This document shows positions 24,771-33,754 of a stretch of 64,000 bases of DNA, in pieces. This DNA comes from CATOSP01 sp965237775 (GTDB taxonomy: Bacteria > Chloroflexota > Dehalococcoidia > Lucifugimonadales > UBA3495), in contig OZ250155.1 of the NCBI GenBank assembly GCA_965237775.1, positions 1,674,001 through 1,738,000 of the forward strand. The letters are read 5' to 3'. The notes under the pieces were generated by a model, which saw only the letters and a program-made list of their open reading frames with translations, did no database searches and had not been told where the DNA came from. A program made the translations under genes and the position numbers. How positions within the stretch are numbered: position 1 is the stretch's first letter; every line of letters starts with the position of its first letter.

Positions 24771-27700
24771 GCCCCTTGTCTGGCGCTTGCTCCCAACCGG
24801 GGCATCTGCAAAAGCGAATAGGCCTGGGCCATAGTCGGCTGATCTGCGCCGGACCGGTTCACGACTTTCCCGCTTTCCAGGGAGGCCACCGGAGCGCCGT
24901 CCTGGAACACTACCCGGTTTCCCAGCACCGCGGGGACCTTATCCCCGGGCGTGATGATTCCCACCAGGTTCAGAGGGTCACATGCGGACACGACCTCCAT
25001 ACGGCCATTGGGTGCGCTGTTGTTGGTCTCACGCAGCAGACCCACCGCCTCTGGCAATGCGAACTGCTCCCCCAGGAACCCGGTTACGAACCGGCCGCCA
25101 CGGATCTCTCCCTGCGCTTCCAGGCGGCGCAACACCCGCACCAAATCCCGCCATCTGGGTGCCGTCGACTCCCGCGCCAGCAACTCCGGGAACACGATAC
25201 CGTAGCGGCGGAGCAATTGAAGGGCGCGAAGCTCAACAGGGTCGGTCTCCAAGTCCAAGGGTTGCAGAAGGGACCATCGGCTGTAACCCTGCCTCCTGCG
25301 GGGAGCGGGCGTGCGTCTGCGAATGTCACGGCGGCTGAGGGTCCGGTGACCGTTCTTGCTCTGGCTCCCGTTGACTCTGTTGCGCAACGGCTCCAGGCTG
25401 TCAGACGTGACCCTCCCCATGGCAACCAGCAGCCACAGGGCTTCTTCCACGTCCGACGGCAACCGGCGCGTCACGGATATCAGGTCAGACACGAAACACG
25501 CGCCCCTGCCGCTCAGGACCTCCAGTATCTCGCCTGCGGCTCCGCTGATGTGGCGGTCCTCCGGAGGCAACGGTCCGAGGAGCCAGTCCAGGGATTCCCG
25601 TAACGCCAGGGTGATGGGCGTTGCTCTCGTCAGGGGAGATCGTCCGCCGCTTCCATTGCCTGGGTCCATCTGACGCCCCAGGCAACCCCAGACGACTTCG
25701 CCTCCCATACTGAGCCCGTCCAGCAGCGAGGTCCGGTAGTCCATGATCCGGGCGGACAGGACCTCCGACTCCAACGCTCCGGCGGCGGCCTCAAACCCCT
25801 GTAGCTGCTCAATAACGTCTAGCAGTCCGCCTTCGCCGTTGGCTCTGGAAGAAGGGTCCATGTGTTGCCATCGGAACAAAAACCGCATCAAGCTGGTTTG
25901 GGGGGCAGGCTCAATCTCACGCCGGAGTCTCCCCAACGTGCCGCGGTGAATTCGCGCCAGAATGCGCCGGTCGCAGAATTCCTCTTCGGTGGCGCCGGGC
26001 CTGAAACTCCCTCGCAGCACCAGACCTTCAGCCTCGAGCTGGGCCACGGCTATGGCAACGTCTGACTGATTGAGCCGGAGCGTCTGGGACAACTCGGAGG
26101 AGGTGAACGGTCCCGAAGACTCCGCCCACCCCCTGACCAAGAACAGGTTGGCCTGATCCTGGGCCATGAGAGGGACCGTGTCAGGAAGGCGTGATGCAGG
26201 CGGAGAGATATCGCCGGTTGGGTATGCCGCCAGCGCCAAAGGGACTCGCTCCGCGGCAACCCAGGCGGTCCAACCTCCGGCCAGGCTGAGGCGGTAGGAC
26301 CTATCGGCGGCGATCAACTGCTCGAACCATCGGACGATATCCTGTGGGTCGGTTTCCCGGCGGCCACTAAGGGCCTGAGCCTCTGGGATCACACCCAGGC
26401 TCAGCATGGCGTCGTGAAGTTCTTCGCTGTCACGAATCCTGGGCCAGGCGTTGTCGTTTTCCTCTTCGATGCTGCCTTCGTCCAGCCTGCCCAGGTCGCG
26501 GGCGTCGTCCGGAAGGGCCCGGCGAAGGGTCACCGCCCGCGCGCGGCGTTCCTCCAGCGGGGCGTCGTCAAGGAAGGCATAGGGCATGGCGTTCAGGATC
26601 TGGTGGGAGAAGACTGACGGCTGGACCGTATCCCTGGCGTAAACCTCCACGTCTCCGCTGGAGATGTCATCAAGGATTCCCTTGAGGCCCTCAAGGTCCA
26701 TGGCCTCGGTGAGGCAGTCCCGGATAGTCTCGAAGACGAGAGGGTGATCGGGGGGGTCGATCTCCATTCCCGGCGCGTTGTCCTGGCACTGGACCTGGGC
26801 GGGAAACACCGCCGCCAGCAAGTCGTCTGACCGCATCCGCTGCAGGGGCGCGGGCACCTTCCGGCCTCCCGTATGGCGGAGTAGGGCTAGAAACCTGGTT
26901 GCGTTCCATCGCCACCGGGTGCCAAAGACCGGCGCTTGAAGAACGGCTTGCAAGAGCACTTCGTCAACGGTTCGGGACGACAGATAGGTGAACACTTCAC
27001 CCAGCGGGAACGAGAGGTTTGGCCCAAGGGAGAAGTTGATACCGTCGTCAGTCGCCGAAGCCTGCAGTTCGAAGTCGAAGGTCCGGCAGATGCGCTTACG
27101 CAAGGCCATTCCCCAGGCGCGGTTGATGGAGGCCCCGAAAGGGGCGTGAATCACGAGCTGCATTCCGCCGCTCTCGTCGAAGAACCTCTCCGCCACCACC
27201 CGGCTGCCGGTGGGAACTATTCCCAGGACACGTTTCCCTTCGGCGATGTATGCGACGATCTGTCTGGCGGCGCCGGCGCCAATCCCGGACTCCTGGATTA
27301 GCCACTCCTCAGCCTCGGGCGGGAATTCGAGGCGTTCATCGACGCCCTCGCGGATACCGGTGATCTCGCCGGAAAGCTCTCTGGTCCTACCTGGGGCTTC
27401 CCCCAGCCAGAATGGGATGGTGGGAGCCTGGCCCTGGGCGTCTTCGACCCGCACCTTGCCGCTCTCAACCCGGCGTATCTTCCATGGCGTGTTGCCGAGA
27501 AGGAACACGTCGCCCGCCAAGCTCTCTATCGCGAAGTCCTCGTTGACCGTGCCAACGAACGTGTCTTCAGGATCGGCGACCACGTCGTAATCCGCGTTGT
27601 CGGGAATTGCGCCGCCGCTGGTCATGGCCGCGATGCGCGCGCCTCGTCTGCCCTTTAGGATGAGATTTACACCGTCCCGGTGAAGGTGGGCCCCATTCCG

Positions 27701-29101
27701 CCCCTGCCGTGAGGCAAATCCCTGGGATAGAGATTCGACCACCTGATCGAACCTGTCCCTGGGAAGCTCCCGGTAGGGATATGCCCGAGCGCACAGGTCG
27801 AAAAGTTCGTCCTCCTCCCAGTCTTCCGCGGCGCACGCGGCCACCATCTGCTGGGCGAGAACGTCCAGGGGCCAGGCGCGCACGCTCAAGGAGTCCAGGT
27901 TCTTCCGGCGGATTGCCTGGCACAGGGCCGCGCACTCGACTAGCTCGTCCCGCGTTAGGGGGTAGAGCGCCCCCTTGGGAGTGCCCCCGACAGTGTGGCC
28001 GGACCTGCCGATGCGTTGCAGCAGCAACCCGATGGAGCGGGGAGACCCGATCTGGCACACGAGATCCACGTCGCCAATGTCTATCCCCAATTCCAATGAC
28101 GCGGTGGCCACGCAAACTTTGACCTCACCCTGCTTCAGCTTCTGCTCCGCGGCCAAGCGCGTTGCCCGGGAGAGGCTGCCGTGATGGGCCACGACTGCGC
28201 TCTCACCCATTCTTTGGGATAGTTGGTGGGATATCCTTTCGACCAACCTGCGGGTGTTTACGAACACCAGGGTCGTGCCGTGCTTCTGGGCCATTTCGGT
28301 GATCGAGTCCAGGGTCTCTCCCCAGATTTCGTGGGTGGCGATGGGGCCCAACTCTCCGGGTGGCAGTTGAACGGAAAGGTCTATCTTTCGCGCCCGCCCG
28401 GTGTCGACAATCAGGCAGTCCGGGATACCGCCGACGGAGATGTTTTGGTTTCCCACTAGAAAACGGGCCATCTCTTCGATTGGGCGCTGTGTCGCGGAAA
28501 GGCCGACGCGGGCTATGGGACCCTCGGCAAGGGCGCATAGCCGCTCCACGGACAGCGAGAGGTGGGCGCCGCGCTTGTCATCGGCGACCGCGTGAATCTC
28601 GTCCAAGATGAGGGTTTTGACCTGCCTGAGTCCTCGGCGTCCGCTCTCCGAAGTCAGCAGGATATAGAGCGACTCCGGCGTCGTAATCAGAATGTGGGGC
28701 GGCTGTTTGGCCATCTTTTGCCGCTGTGAAGCCGGAGTGTCTCCGGTGCGGACGGCGGTCCTGATGGTTGGGAGCGGAGTGCCTCGAGCCTCCGCCAGGC
28801 CCTCAATCTCTTCTAAAGGTGTCGCCAGGTTCTTCTGGATGTCGTTGGACAGGGCCTTGAGGGGAGAAACATAGACGACCTGGGTTGCGTCGGGCAGTCC
28901 TTCATCCAGGCCTTGCCGGACCAATTGGTCGATGCAGGTCAAAAACGCGGCCAGGGTCTTGCCTGAGCCTGTAGGCGCGGCAATCAGGGTGTGGCGCCCC
29001 TGGGCGATGGCAGGCCACCCCGTGGCTTGGGCCTCGGTTGGCGCATCGAACCGGCTTCGGAACCAGTCCTGGATGATGGGATGAAATTGGTCTAACGGCA
29101 T
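24761..29101 (-). CDS. lhr: Lhr-family large ATP-dependent helicase
   Basis: 1446 residues, superfamily 2 helicase of the Lhr (large helicase-related) group, which translocates 3'-5' on single-stranded DNA and is linked to DNA repair. Seen: Q-motif PTEAQATGWP near 21-30, Walker A AAPTGSGKT at 41-49, the box II LILDEIH, SATQRP, motif VI QRIGRSGHTVGG, then a DEAD_assoc region with LLGNTPWKIRRV and GEAPGRTRELS, and a long C-terminal region of winged-helix-like segments such as DLVRVLRRLEAQGEIRGG. Length is close to that of full Lhr proteins. It is followed by an overlapping small gene pair (DUF4258-like, DUF2283). No intein or nuclease domain seen. Confidence 0.93.
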   Translation of the reverse strand: MPLDQFHPIIQDWFRSRFDAPTEAQATGWPAIAQGRHTLIAAPTGSGKTLAAFLTCIDQLVRQGLDEGLPDATQVVYVSPLKALSNDIQKNLATPLEEIEGLAEARGTPLPTIRTAVRTGDTPASQRQKMAKQPPHILITTPESLYILLTSESGRRGLRQVKTLILDEIHAVADDKRGAHLSLSVERLCALAEGPIARVGLSATQRPIEEMARFLVGNQNISVGGIPDCLIVDTGRARKIDLSVQLPPGELGPIATHEIWGETLDSITEMAQKHGTTLVFVNTRRLVERISHQLSQRMGESAVVAHHGSLSRATRLAAEQKLKQGEVKVCVATASLELGIDIGDVDLVCQIGSPRSIGLLLQRIGRSGHTVGGTPKGALYPLTRDELVECAALCQAIRRKNLDSLSVRAWPLDVLAQQMVAACAAEDWEEDELFDLCARAYPYRELPRDRFDQVVESLSQGFASRQGRNGAHLHRDGVNLILKGRRGARIAAMTSGGAIPDNADYDVVADPEDTFVGTVNEDFAIESLAGDVFLLGNTPWKIRRVESGKVRVEDAQGQAPTIPFWLGEAPGRTRELSGEITGIREGVDERLEFPPEAEEWLIQESGIGAGAARQIVAYIAEGKRVLGIVPTGSRVVAERFFDESGGMQLVIHAPFGASINRAWGMALRKRICRTFDFELQASATDDGINFSLGPNLSFPLGEVFTYLSSRTVDEVLLQAVLQAPVFGTRWRWNATRFLALLRHTGGRKVPAPLQRMRSDDLLAAVFPAQVQCQDNAPGMEIDPPDHPLVFETIRDCLTEAMDLEGLKGILDDISSGDVEVYARDTVQPSVFSHQILNAMPYAFLDDAPLEERRARAVTLRRALPDDARDLGRLDEGSIEEENDNAWPRIRDSEELHDAMLSLGVIPEAQALSGRRETDPQDIVRWFEQLIAADRSYRLSLAGGWTAWVAAERVPLALAAYPTGDISPPASRLPDTVPLMAQDQANLFLVRGWAESSGPFTSSELSQTLRLNQSDVAIAVAQLEAEGLVLRGSFRPGATEEEFCDRRILARIHRGTLGRLRREIEPAPQTSLMRFLFRWQHMDPSSRANGEGGLLDVIEQLQGFEAAAGALESEVLSARIMDYRTSLLDGLSMGGEVVWGCLGRQMDPGNGSGGRSPLTRATPITLALRESLDWLLGPLPPEDRHISGAAGEILEVLSGRGACFVSDLISVTRRLPSDVEEALWLLVAMGRVTSDSLEPLRNRVNGSQSKNGHRTLSRRDIRRRTPAPRRRQGYSRWSLLQPLDLETDPVELRALQLLRRYGIVFPELLARESTAPRWRDLVRVLRRLEAQGEIRGGRFVTGFLGEQFALPEAVGLLRETNNSAPNGRMEVVSACDPLNLVGIITPGDKVPAVLGNRVVFQDGAPVASLESGKVVNRSGADQPTMAQAYSLLQMPRLGASARQGAWN

Positions 29102-29322
29102 GGTGGAAGTTTAGCACAGGGCTCCGGGTCTCTCGACCGGCAAGTGTCAGGCCATCAACCTGTCGTCACGGGCCTGAGGGCAAGTCTGGAAATCCTTCGT
29201 CCTTTGTACGTCCTGAAGGCGCGGCGCTTCTGGACTCCAATCTCCCCTGGAAAGACGGATAAGCTGGTGTGGAAGCCGGGATTATGCGGACAGCCAGGGG
29301 GACAGCTTCACGGTTCCCCTTA

Positions 29323-29331
29323 TGCTATACT
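29323..29331 (+). promoter_or_regulatory. Extended -10 element upstream of the NUDIX gene
   Basis: TGC-TATACT, matching the extended -10 pattern TGnTATAAT at 8 of 9 defined positions, 65 bases before the ATG at 29397. No clear -35 is seen. It lies in the 295-base spacer between the Lhr-like gene (divergent) and the NUDIX gene; I see nothing else in that spacer. Confidence 0.4.
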
Positions 29332-29396
29332 CGCGAAAAATGAGGCTTGAGGGCTCCGCGTAAAGCCATGCCCTCACCACCGCACGGGAGGAAGCA

Positions 29397-30185
29397 ATGC
29401 CCGACCTGGTAGAGGCGAGAAAGAACCAATTCGGTGGAATGGTTGCCGATCCTGGATCGTTGCCCGAAGACCCCCGGGAATTCCAACGCAGGCTCGACTT
29501 CTCGCTTCAAGAGTGGAAGGAAGAAGGCATAGTCGCCGTTTGGCTGGAGGTGCCGATCAACCGGGCGGCATTAATTCCGGTGGCGGTGGACGCGGGGTTC
29601 CAGTTCCACCACACCGGCGAAGAGTACCTGATGCTTACCACGCGGCTGTCCGAGTCCGCCCTGATCCCGCCTTACGCCTCCCACTACATAGGCGCGGGCG
29701 GCATCTGTTTGAACGACAATAACGACCTGCTCGTCGTCCGAGAGAGGTACGGGTTTGCGGGCCGCGCTCCGCAGCTCAAGCTGCCAGGGGGCGCTCTACG
29801 TTCGGGGGAACACCTGGCGGAGGCGGTGGTCCGGGAAGTCCTCGAAGAAACCGGGGTGCAGGCGGTCTTCGACGCCGTGGTGTGCTTCCGCCACTGGCAC
29901 GGCTACCGGTATGGCAAGTCAGACATTTACTTCGTATGCCGGCTGCGGCCACTCAGTACAGAAATCACGATGCAGGAAGACGAAATCCAGGAATGCCTGT
30001 GGCTCCCGGTGGAGGAGTTCTTGAGCGCCGAAAGTATCGGCGACTTTACCAAATCGATAGTGCTGGCTGGCCTGCAGAGCCCGGGCATGGTGACCGTCGA
30101 TACTCCGGGTTTCCCCTCGGACGAGACCCGGGAGTTTTTCGTAACCAAGGACTTGGCCGAGTCTGGGCGGCTACTGCTGGACTAG
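29397..30185 (+). CDS. NUDIX hydrolase with N-terminal pre-nudix domain
   Basis: 262 residues. The NUDIX box (Gx5Ex7REUxEExGU) lies at residues 132-154, beginning GALRSGE and ending REVLEETGV, with all signature residues. Before it (about residues 25-95) is a domain with FSLQEWKEEGIVAVWLEVP, GFQFHHTGEEYLML, as in eukaryotic NUDT6 and plant NUDT proteins (pre-nudix hydrolase domain). NUDIX enzymes hydrolyse nucleoside diphosphates linked to another group; NADH, ADP-ribose or CoA derivatives are possible. A GGGAGGA ribosome site and an extended -10 stand upstream. Its stop codon TAG shares CTAG with the stop of the convergent E2 gene. Confidence 0.88.
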   Translation: MPDLVEARKNQFGGMVADPGSLPEDPREFQRRLDFSLQEWKEEGIVAVWLEVPINRAALIPVAVDAGFQFHHTGEEYLMLTTRLSESALIPPYASHYIGAGGICLNDNNDLLVVRERYGFAGRAPQLKLPGGALRSGEHLAEAVVREVLEETGVQAVFDAVVCFRHWHGYRYGKSDIYFVCRLRPLSTEITMQEDEIQECLWLPVEEFLSAESIGDFTKSIVLAGLQSPGMVTVDTPGFPSDETREFFVTKDLAESGRLLLD

Positions 30186-31513
30186 GCCACCATCCACCAC
30201 GGGTCCTCCAGGTAGCGCCGGACTGATTGTAAGAAGGCCGCAGCGGGGGCCCCGTCCACTATCCGGTGATCGAACGTCAGACTGAGAAACATCGTCTGCC
30301 CTTTGGCGATCTCCCCGTTGTGGATGACGGGTTTCTCCAACACCCGGCCCACGCCTAGGATGGCCACCTGTGGCGGATTGATGATGGGCGTGAAACCGTC
30401 TACGTCATTCGCTCCCAGGTTGGTGATGGTGAATGTGCCGCCGGTCACCTCTTCGGGTCTGGCCCGGCCTTCCCGCACCTTGGATGCCAACTCCCGGGAC
30501 TCCGACGCTATCTGAGCCAACCCCTTATCGTCCGCTCCCCGCAGGACGGGGGTAATCAGCCCCTCATCCAGCGATACGGCTACGCCGATGTCGATGTTCG
30601 GCATGACCTGGTAACTATCCTCGCCCTGCACCGAATTTATCCGGGGATGGTCCTGCAACGCCCGGGCGGCCGCCTTTATCACCAGGGCCAAGGGGCTAAG
30701 GCCGTGTTCGGACCACTGGCGGGCAAGCCCGGCCCTGAGGGTCATGGCCTCGGTGATGTTGGCCTCTGACATCAAGGTGACCGGCGCGCTGGTCTGGGCG
30801 CTTTGCAGCATCCGGGTAGCGATGGTCCGCCGCATCCCTGACAACTGCACGGGCTCGCTCCCGGATTCAGCGGGCGAAGCGATGGCGCGTTCCACGTCGG
30901 CGATAAGGATTCTTCCGTTCGGTCCGGAACCCTTCACCGTGGCGAGATCGACGCCGTTTTGTTGGGCCAATCGCCGGGCCGCTGGGACCACCTGTACGCG
31001 GGCGCCCTCGGCCGGAGCGGGTGGGGACGCCTGCCTGGCGGATTCGATGGCCTGCTCCACATCGGCGATGAGGATCCGGCCGCGGGGTCCGGAGCCCTGG
31101 ACCAGGGCCAGGTCGACGTCGTTATCTTGGGCCAGCCGCCTTGCCGCTGGGACCACCTGGACGCGCATCCCGTCGGCCCCGGCTTGTGCCGCAGCCGGAA
31201 CGCGCATGCTGGACGCCACCGGAGCCGCGGCTGCTGGGGCTGGGGTGGCTCCACCGGGACGGGCTACTTCCTCTCCCGGTTCTCCAATGACGGCAAGGAC
31301 GGTACGGATGGGCACCGTCGCCCCTTCCGGCACCATGATATGGCTGACCACGCCGGACGCCACCGATTCCAGGTCGGTTTCCAGCTTGGCGGTCTCGATG
31401 GCGACCAGGGGCTCCCCTTCCTGGATGGTGTCCCCCTCGTTCTTGAACCACTTAACGATGGTCCCTTCGGCCATCTCCATGCCCCATTGGGGAAGCAATA
31501 CCTCGGTGGCCAC
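30182..31513 (-). CDS. 2-oxoacid dehydrogenase E2 (dihydrolipoyl acyltransferase) with two subunit-binding domains
   Basis: 443 residues. Lipoyl domain at 1-78 with Lys43 in IETAKLETDLES; an alanine/proline linker; peripheral subunit-binding domain 1 at about 119-156 and a near-identical domain 2 at about 174-211 (both start VQVVPAARRLAQ and end GRILIADVE); then the catalytic domain from about 225 with DHRIVDG near the C-terminus. E2 transfers the acyl group from E1-bound thiamine diphosphate to CoA. Most bacterial E2 proteins have a single subunit-binding domain. Third gene of E1 alpha, E1 beta, E2 on the - strand; no E3 gene is in the window. Substrate could be pyruvate, acetoin or a branched-chain oxoacid. 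Confidence 0.92.
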   Translation of the reverse strand: MATEVLLPQWGMEMAEGTIVKWFKNEGDTIQEGEPLVAIETAKLETDLESVASGVVSHIMVPEGATVPIRTVLAVIGEPGEEVARPGGATPAPAAAAPVASSMRVPAAAQAGADGMRVQVVPAARRLAQDNDVDLALVQGSGPRGRILIADVEQAIESARQASPPAPAEGARVQVVPAARRLAQQNGVDLATVKGSGPNGRILIADVERAIASPAESGSEPVQLSGMRRTIATRMLQSAQTSAPVTLMSEANITEAMTLRAGLARQWSEHGLSPLALVIKAAARALQDHPRINSVQGEDSYQVMPNIDIGVAVSLDEGLITPVLRGADDKGLAQIASESRELASKVREGRARPEEVTGGTFTITNLGANDVDGFTPIINPPQVAILGVGRVLEKPVIHNGEIAKGQTMFLSLTFDHRIVDGAPAAAFLQSVRRYLEDPWWMVA

Positions 31514-31590
31514 GGCGGCCCTCCTTAGTTAGTGGTCATTTTTCAGTGGCCAGTGGTCGGTGATTGGTGGCCAGTGGCCACTAATCCCGG

Positions 31591-32577
31591 CTATTCCAGC
31601 GTGTCTCGCGCGGCCTGGGCGATTGTTTCGGCGGTGGGATAGCATAGAGGCTCCAAGGCGGTGCTAAAGGGGATGTGCACGTTGGCTGTGCCCAGCCGTT
31701 GGACCGGCGCTTGCAGCGACCAGAAACCTTCCATCGCTACGATGGCGGCGATCTCGCTGGCTGCGCTGCAGGTCTTGTGGGCCATGTCCACCGTAACCAG
31801 CCGTCCGGTCTTTGCCACTGAATCCAGGATGGCCTTCTTATCCATTGGGACCAACGTCCTCGGGTCCAGCACCTCGGCGGATATGCCCTCCTGCGCCAGG
31901 GCGTCGGCGGCTTGGAGGGCGCGTGGCACCATGCCTCCGATGGCGACTATCGTCACATCGGTCCCCTCACGTTTGATATCCGCGACGCCGAAGGGAATCG
32001 TGTAATCGCCCTCGGGCACGTGGCCTCGCGCTCCCAGGATGGTCCGGTCCTCGCAGAAGAGTACCGGGTCGTTCTCCCGAATCGCGGTCTTCATCAGGCC
32101 CTTGCCGTCATAGGAGTTACTGGCGAACACGACCTTGAATCCCGGAATGTGCATGAATATTGGGTAGGACCGGTCCGAGTGGTGAGCGGCCATGCTACCC
32201 CCGTAGTACAGGGAGGCCCGGTATACGATGGGTAGGTCCACCTGGCCGCCGAACATATACCGCATTTTGGACGCCTGGCTCACCAGCGAGTCCATCGCAA
32301 CCCACATGAAACAGAACGCGCTTTCGACGATGGGCCGCATTCCGACGGCGGCTGCGCCCACGGCTGCGCCCATGAAGGCGTTTTCCGACAGGGGGCAGTC
32401 CCTTACTCGCTCAAACCCGAATTCCTGGGCGAGACCGGCGGACGCGCCATAGACGCCGGATTGGATGTCCTCACCCATGATGAAAACCCGTTCATCCGCC
32501 CGCATCTCCTCGCGCATCGCCTCGTTCAAGGCTTGGGTCAATGTGATGTCTCTTGTTTGTGTTTGTGTCTGGGTCAT
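31591..32577 (-). CDS. 2-oxoacid (pyruvate/acetoin) dehydrogenase E1 beta subunit
   Basis: 328 residues, transketolase-like beta subunit of the heterotetrameric E1. Seen: TLTQALNEAMREEM, FIMGEDIQSGVYGAS, PLSENAFMGAAVGAA, FCFMWVAMDSLVSQASKMRYMFGG and VLDPRTLVPMDKKAI, all typical. The N-terminus carries a short TQ repeat (TQTQTQT). The start follows an AAAGAGGTG ribosome site. It lies between the E1 alpha gene (169 bases upstream, spacer with palindromes) and E2 (77 bases downstream, a spacer with repeated AGTGGCCAGTGG-type words). Pyruvate, acetoin or branched-chain substrate cannot be separated here. Confidence 0.93.
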   Translation of the reverse strand: MTQTQTQTRDITLTQALNEAMREEMRADERVFIMGEDIQSGVYGASAGLAQEFGFERVRDCPLSENAFMGAAVGAAAVGMRPIVESAFCFMWVAMDSLVSQASKMRYMFGGQVDLPIVYRASLYYGGSMAAHHSDRSYPIFMHIPGFKVVFASNSYDGKGLMKTAIRENDPVLFCEDRTILGARGHVPEGDYTIPFGVADIKREGTDVTIVAIGGMVPRALQAADALAQEGISAEVLDPRTLVPMDKKAILDSVAKTGRLVTVDMAHKTCSAASEIAAIVAMEGFWSLQAPVQRLGTANVHIPFSTALEPLCYPTAETIAQAARDTLE

Positions 32578-32615
32578 GTTTCACCTCTTTGGTGTGCGTT
32601 GCCTGGGGTCAAGTC

Positions 32616-32720
32616 CCTTCTCCCTTAAGGGAGAAGGCTAGGATGAGGGTTTATCCCCGTCCATTCGTGGCTGGCCGTGCGGGTTTGCCCTCACCCTAAC
32701 CCTCTCCCGGAGGGCGAGGG
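32616..32720. repeat. Two intergenic palindromes between E1 alpha and E1 beta genes
   Basis: A perfect 22-base palindrome at 32616-32637 (CCTTCTCCCTT followed by its complement) and a second hairpin at 32700-32720 with stem CCCTCTCCC against GGGCGAGGG (one mismatch), preceded by CCCTCACCCTAA. The second matches the element at 6930-6950. They fill most of the 169-base spacer inside the operon. Confidence 0.65.
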
Positions 32721-32746
32721 GACATGCTGCGAATATCTGGAATCGT

Positions 32747-33739
32747 CTACTCCAATGGAATTGGGTTGGCGAACATGTCCTCAAATAGGGCTTCGGGCTC
32801 CGGGTAGGGACTCTCCCTGGCGAACTGCGTGGCGTCGTCGATCTGCTGTTGGGTTTCCGTTTCTATCTGGTCGACCTCAGCCTGAGTGGCGATATTCTGG
32901 GAGAGCAGCCTCTCTTTGTGGATATTTATGGGGTCACGCTGCATCCACTGCTCCACCTCCTCATCGTCTCTGTATGACCCTCCGCGCACGATCCGGCCCA
33001 GTCCCAGAGAGTGGTCGTAATAGCGGTAGGTCCGGCCTTCTATCAGAGACGGTCCGTCACCGGCCCGGGCACGCTCAACGGCCGCCGAAACGGCCTCATA
33101 CATGGCGATGCAGTCCTGGCCGTCCACCAGCACGCCGGGGATGTTGTAGGCGGCGGAGCGGTCGGATATGTTGTCCGAGGCCACCATCTTTTTGAAGCTG
33201 CTGGACACGGCGTATTGGTTATTCTCGCAGAGGAATACAACTGGCAGCTTCCAAATCGCCGCCAGGTTGATGGACTCGTGGAATGCCCCCTCGTTGCTGG
33301 CCCCGTCCCCGAAGAACGGTACGGCTACGCGGTCGTTGCCCTGCAGCACACTGCCCAGGGCCGCGCCCACAGCGGTGGGGATGGAAGAGCCCAGGATTCC
33401 CGACTCGCCCAGAATGCCAACACTGAAGTCGGCCAGGTGCATCGAGCCGCCCTTACCCTTGCAGAGACCCGTGGCTTTACCCAAAAGCTCGGCCATCGCC
33501 TTGTTTACGTCGCCGCCCTTGGCGATGGGATGGCCATGGGACCGGTGGTTGCCGGTCATCCAGTCGTCGTCTCTCAGGGCGAGACACGCCCCGACGGCCA
33601 CGGCTTCTTCACCGATGTACGAGTGGGCCGCGCCGACGATCTCGCCCCTTTCCACAAGTTGAATGACCCTCTCCTCGAACAGGCGGATTCGCACCATCCG
33701 GCGCAGCATCTCCATGAGCAGAGTCTTGTCCTCTAGCAT
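32747..33739 (-). CDS. 2-oxoacid (pyruvate/acetoin) dehydrogenase E1 alpha subunit
   Basis: 330 residues, thiamine-diphosphate-binding alpha subunit. Seen: RMVRIRLFEERV at the N-terminus, HSYIGEEAVAVGA, HRSHGHPIAKGGD, GKGGSMHLADFSVG, and the thiamine diphosphate motif GDGASNEGAFHESINLAA ending in ENNQYAVS, with the phosphorylation-loop-like YRYYDHSLG. First gene of the E1 alpha, E1 beta, E2 set. It starts 15 bases after the end of the acetamidase-like gene on the same strand, so the two may be co-transcribed. Normal length. Confidence 0.93.
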   Translation of the reverse strand: MLEDKTLLMEMLRRMVRIRLFEERVIQLVERGEIVGAAHSYIGEEAVAVGACLALRDDDWMTGNHRSHGHPIAKGGDVNKAMAELLGKATGLCKGKGGSMHLADFSVGILGESGILGSSIPTAVGAALGSVLQGNDRVAVPFFGDGASNEGAFHESINLAAIWKLPVVFLCENNQYAVSSSFKKMVASDNISDRSAAYNIPGVLVDGQDCIAMYEAVSAAVERARAGDGPSLIEGRTYRYYDHSLGLGRIVRGGSYRDDEEVEQWMQRDPINIHKERLLSQNIATQAEVDQIETETQQQIDDATQFARESPYPEPEALFEDMFANPIPLE

Positions 33740-33754
33740 GGCACTCTCCTTTTC

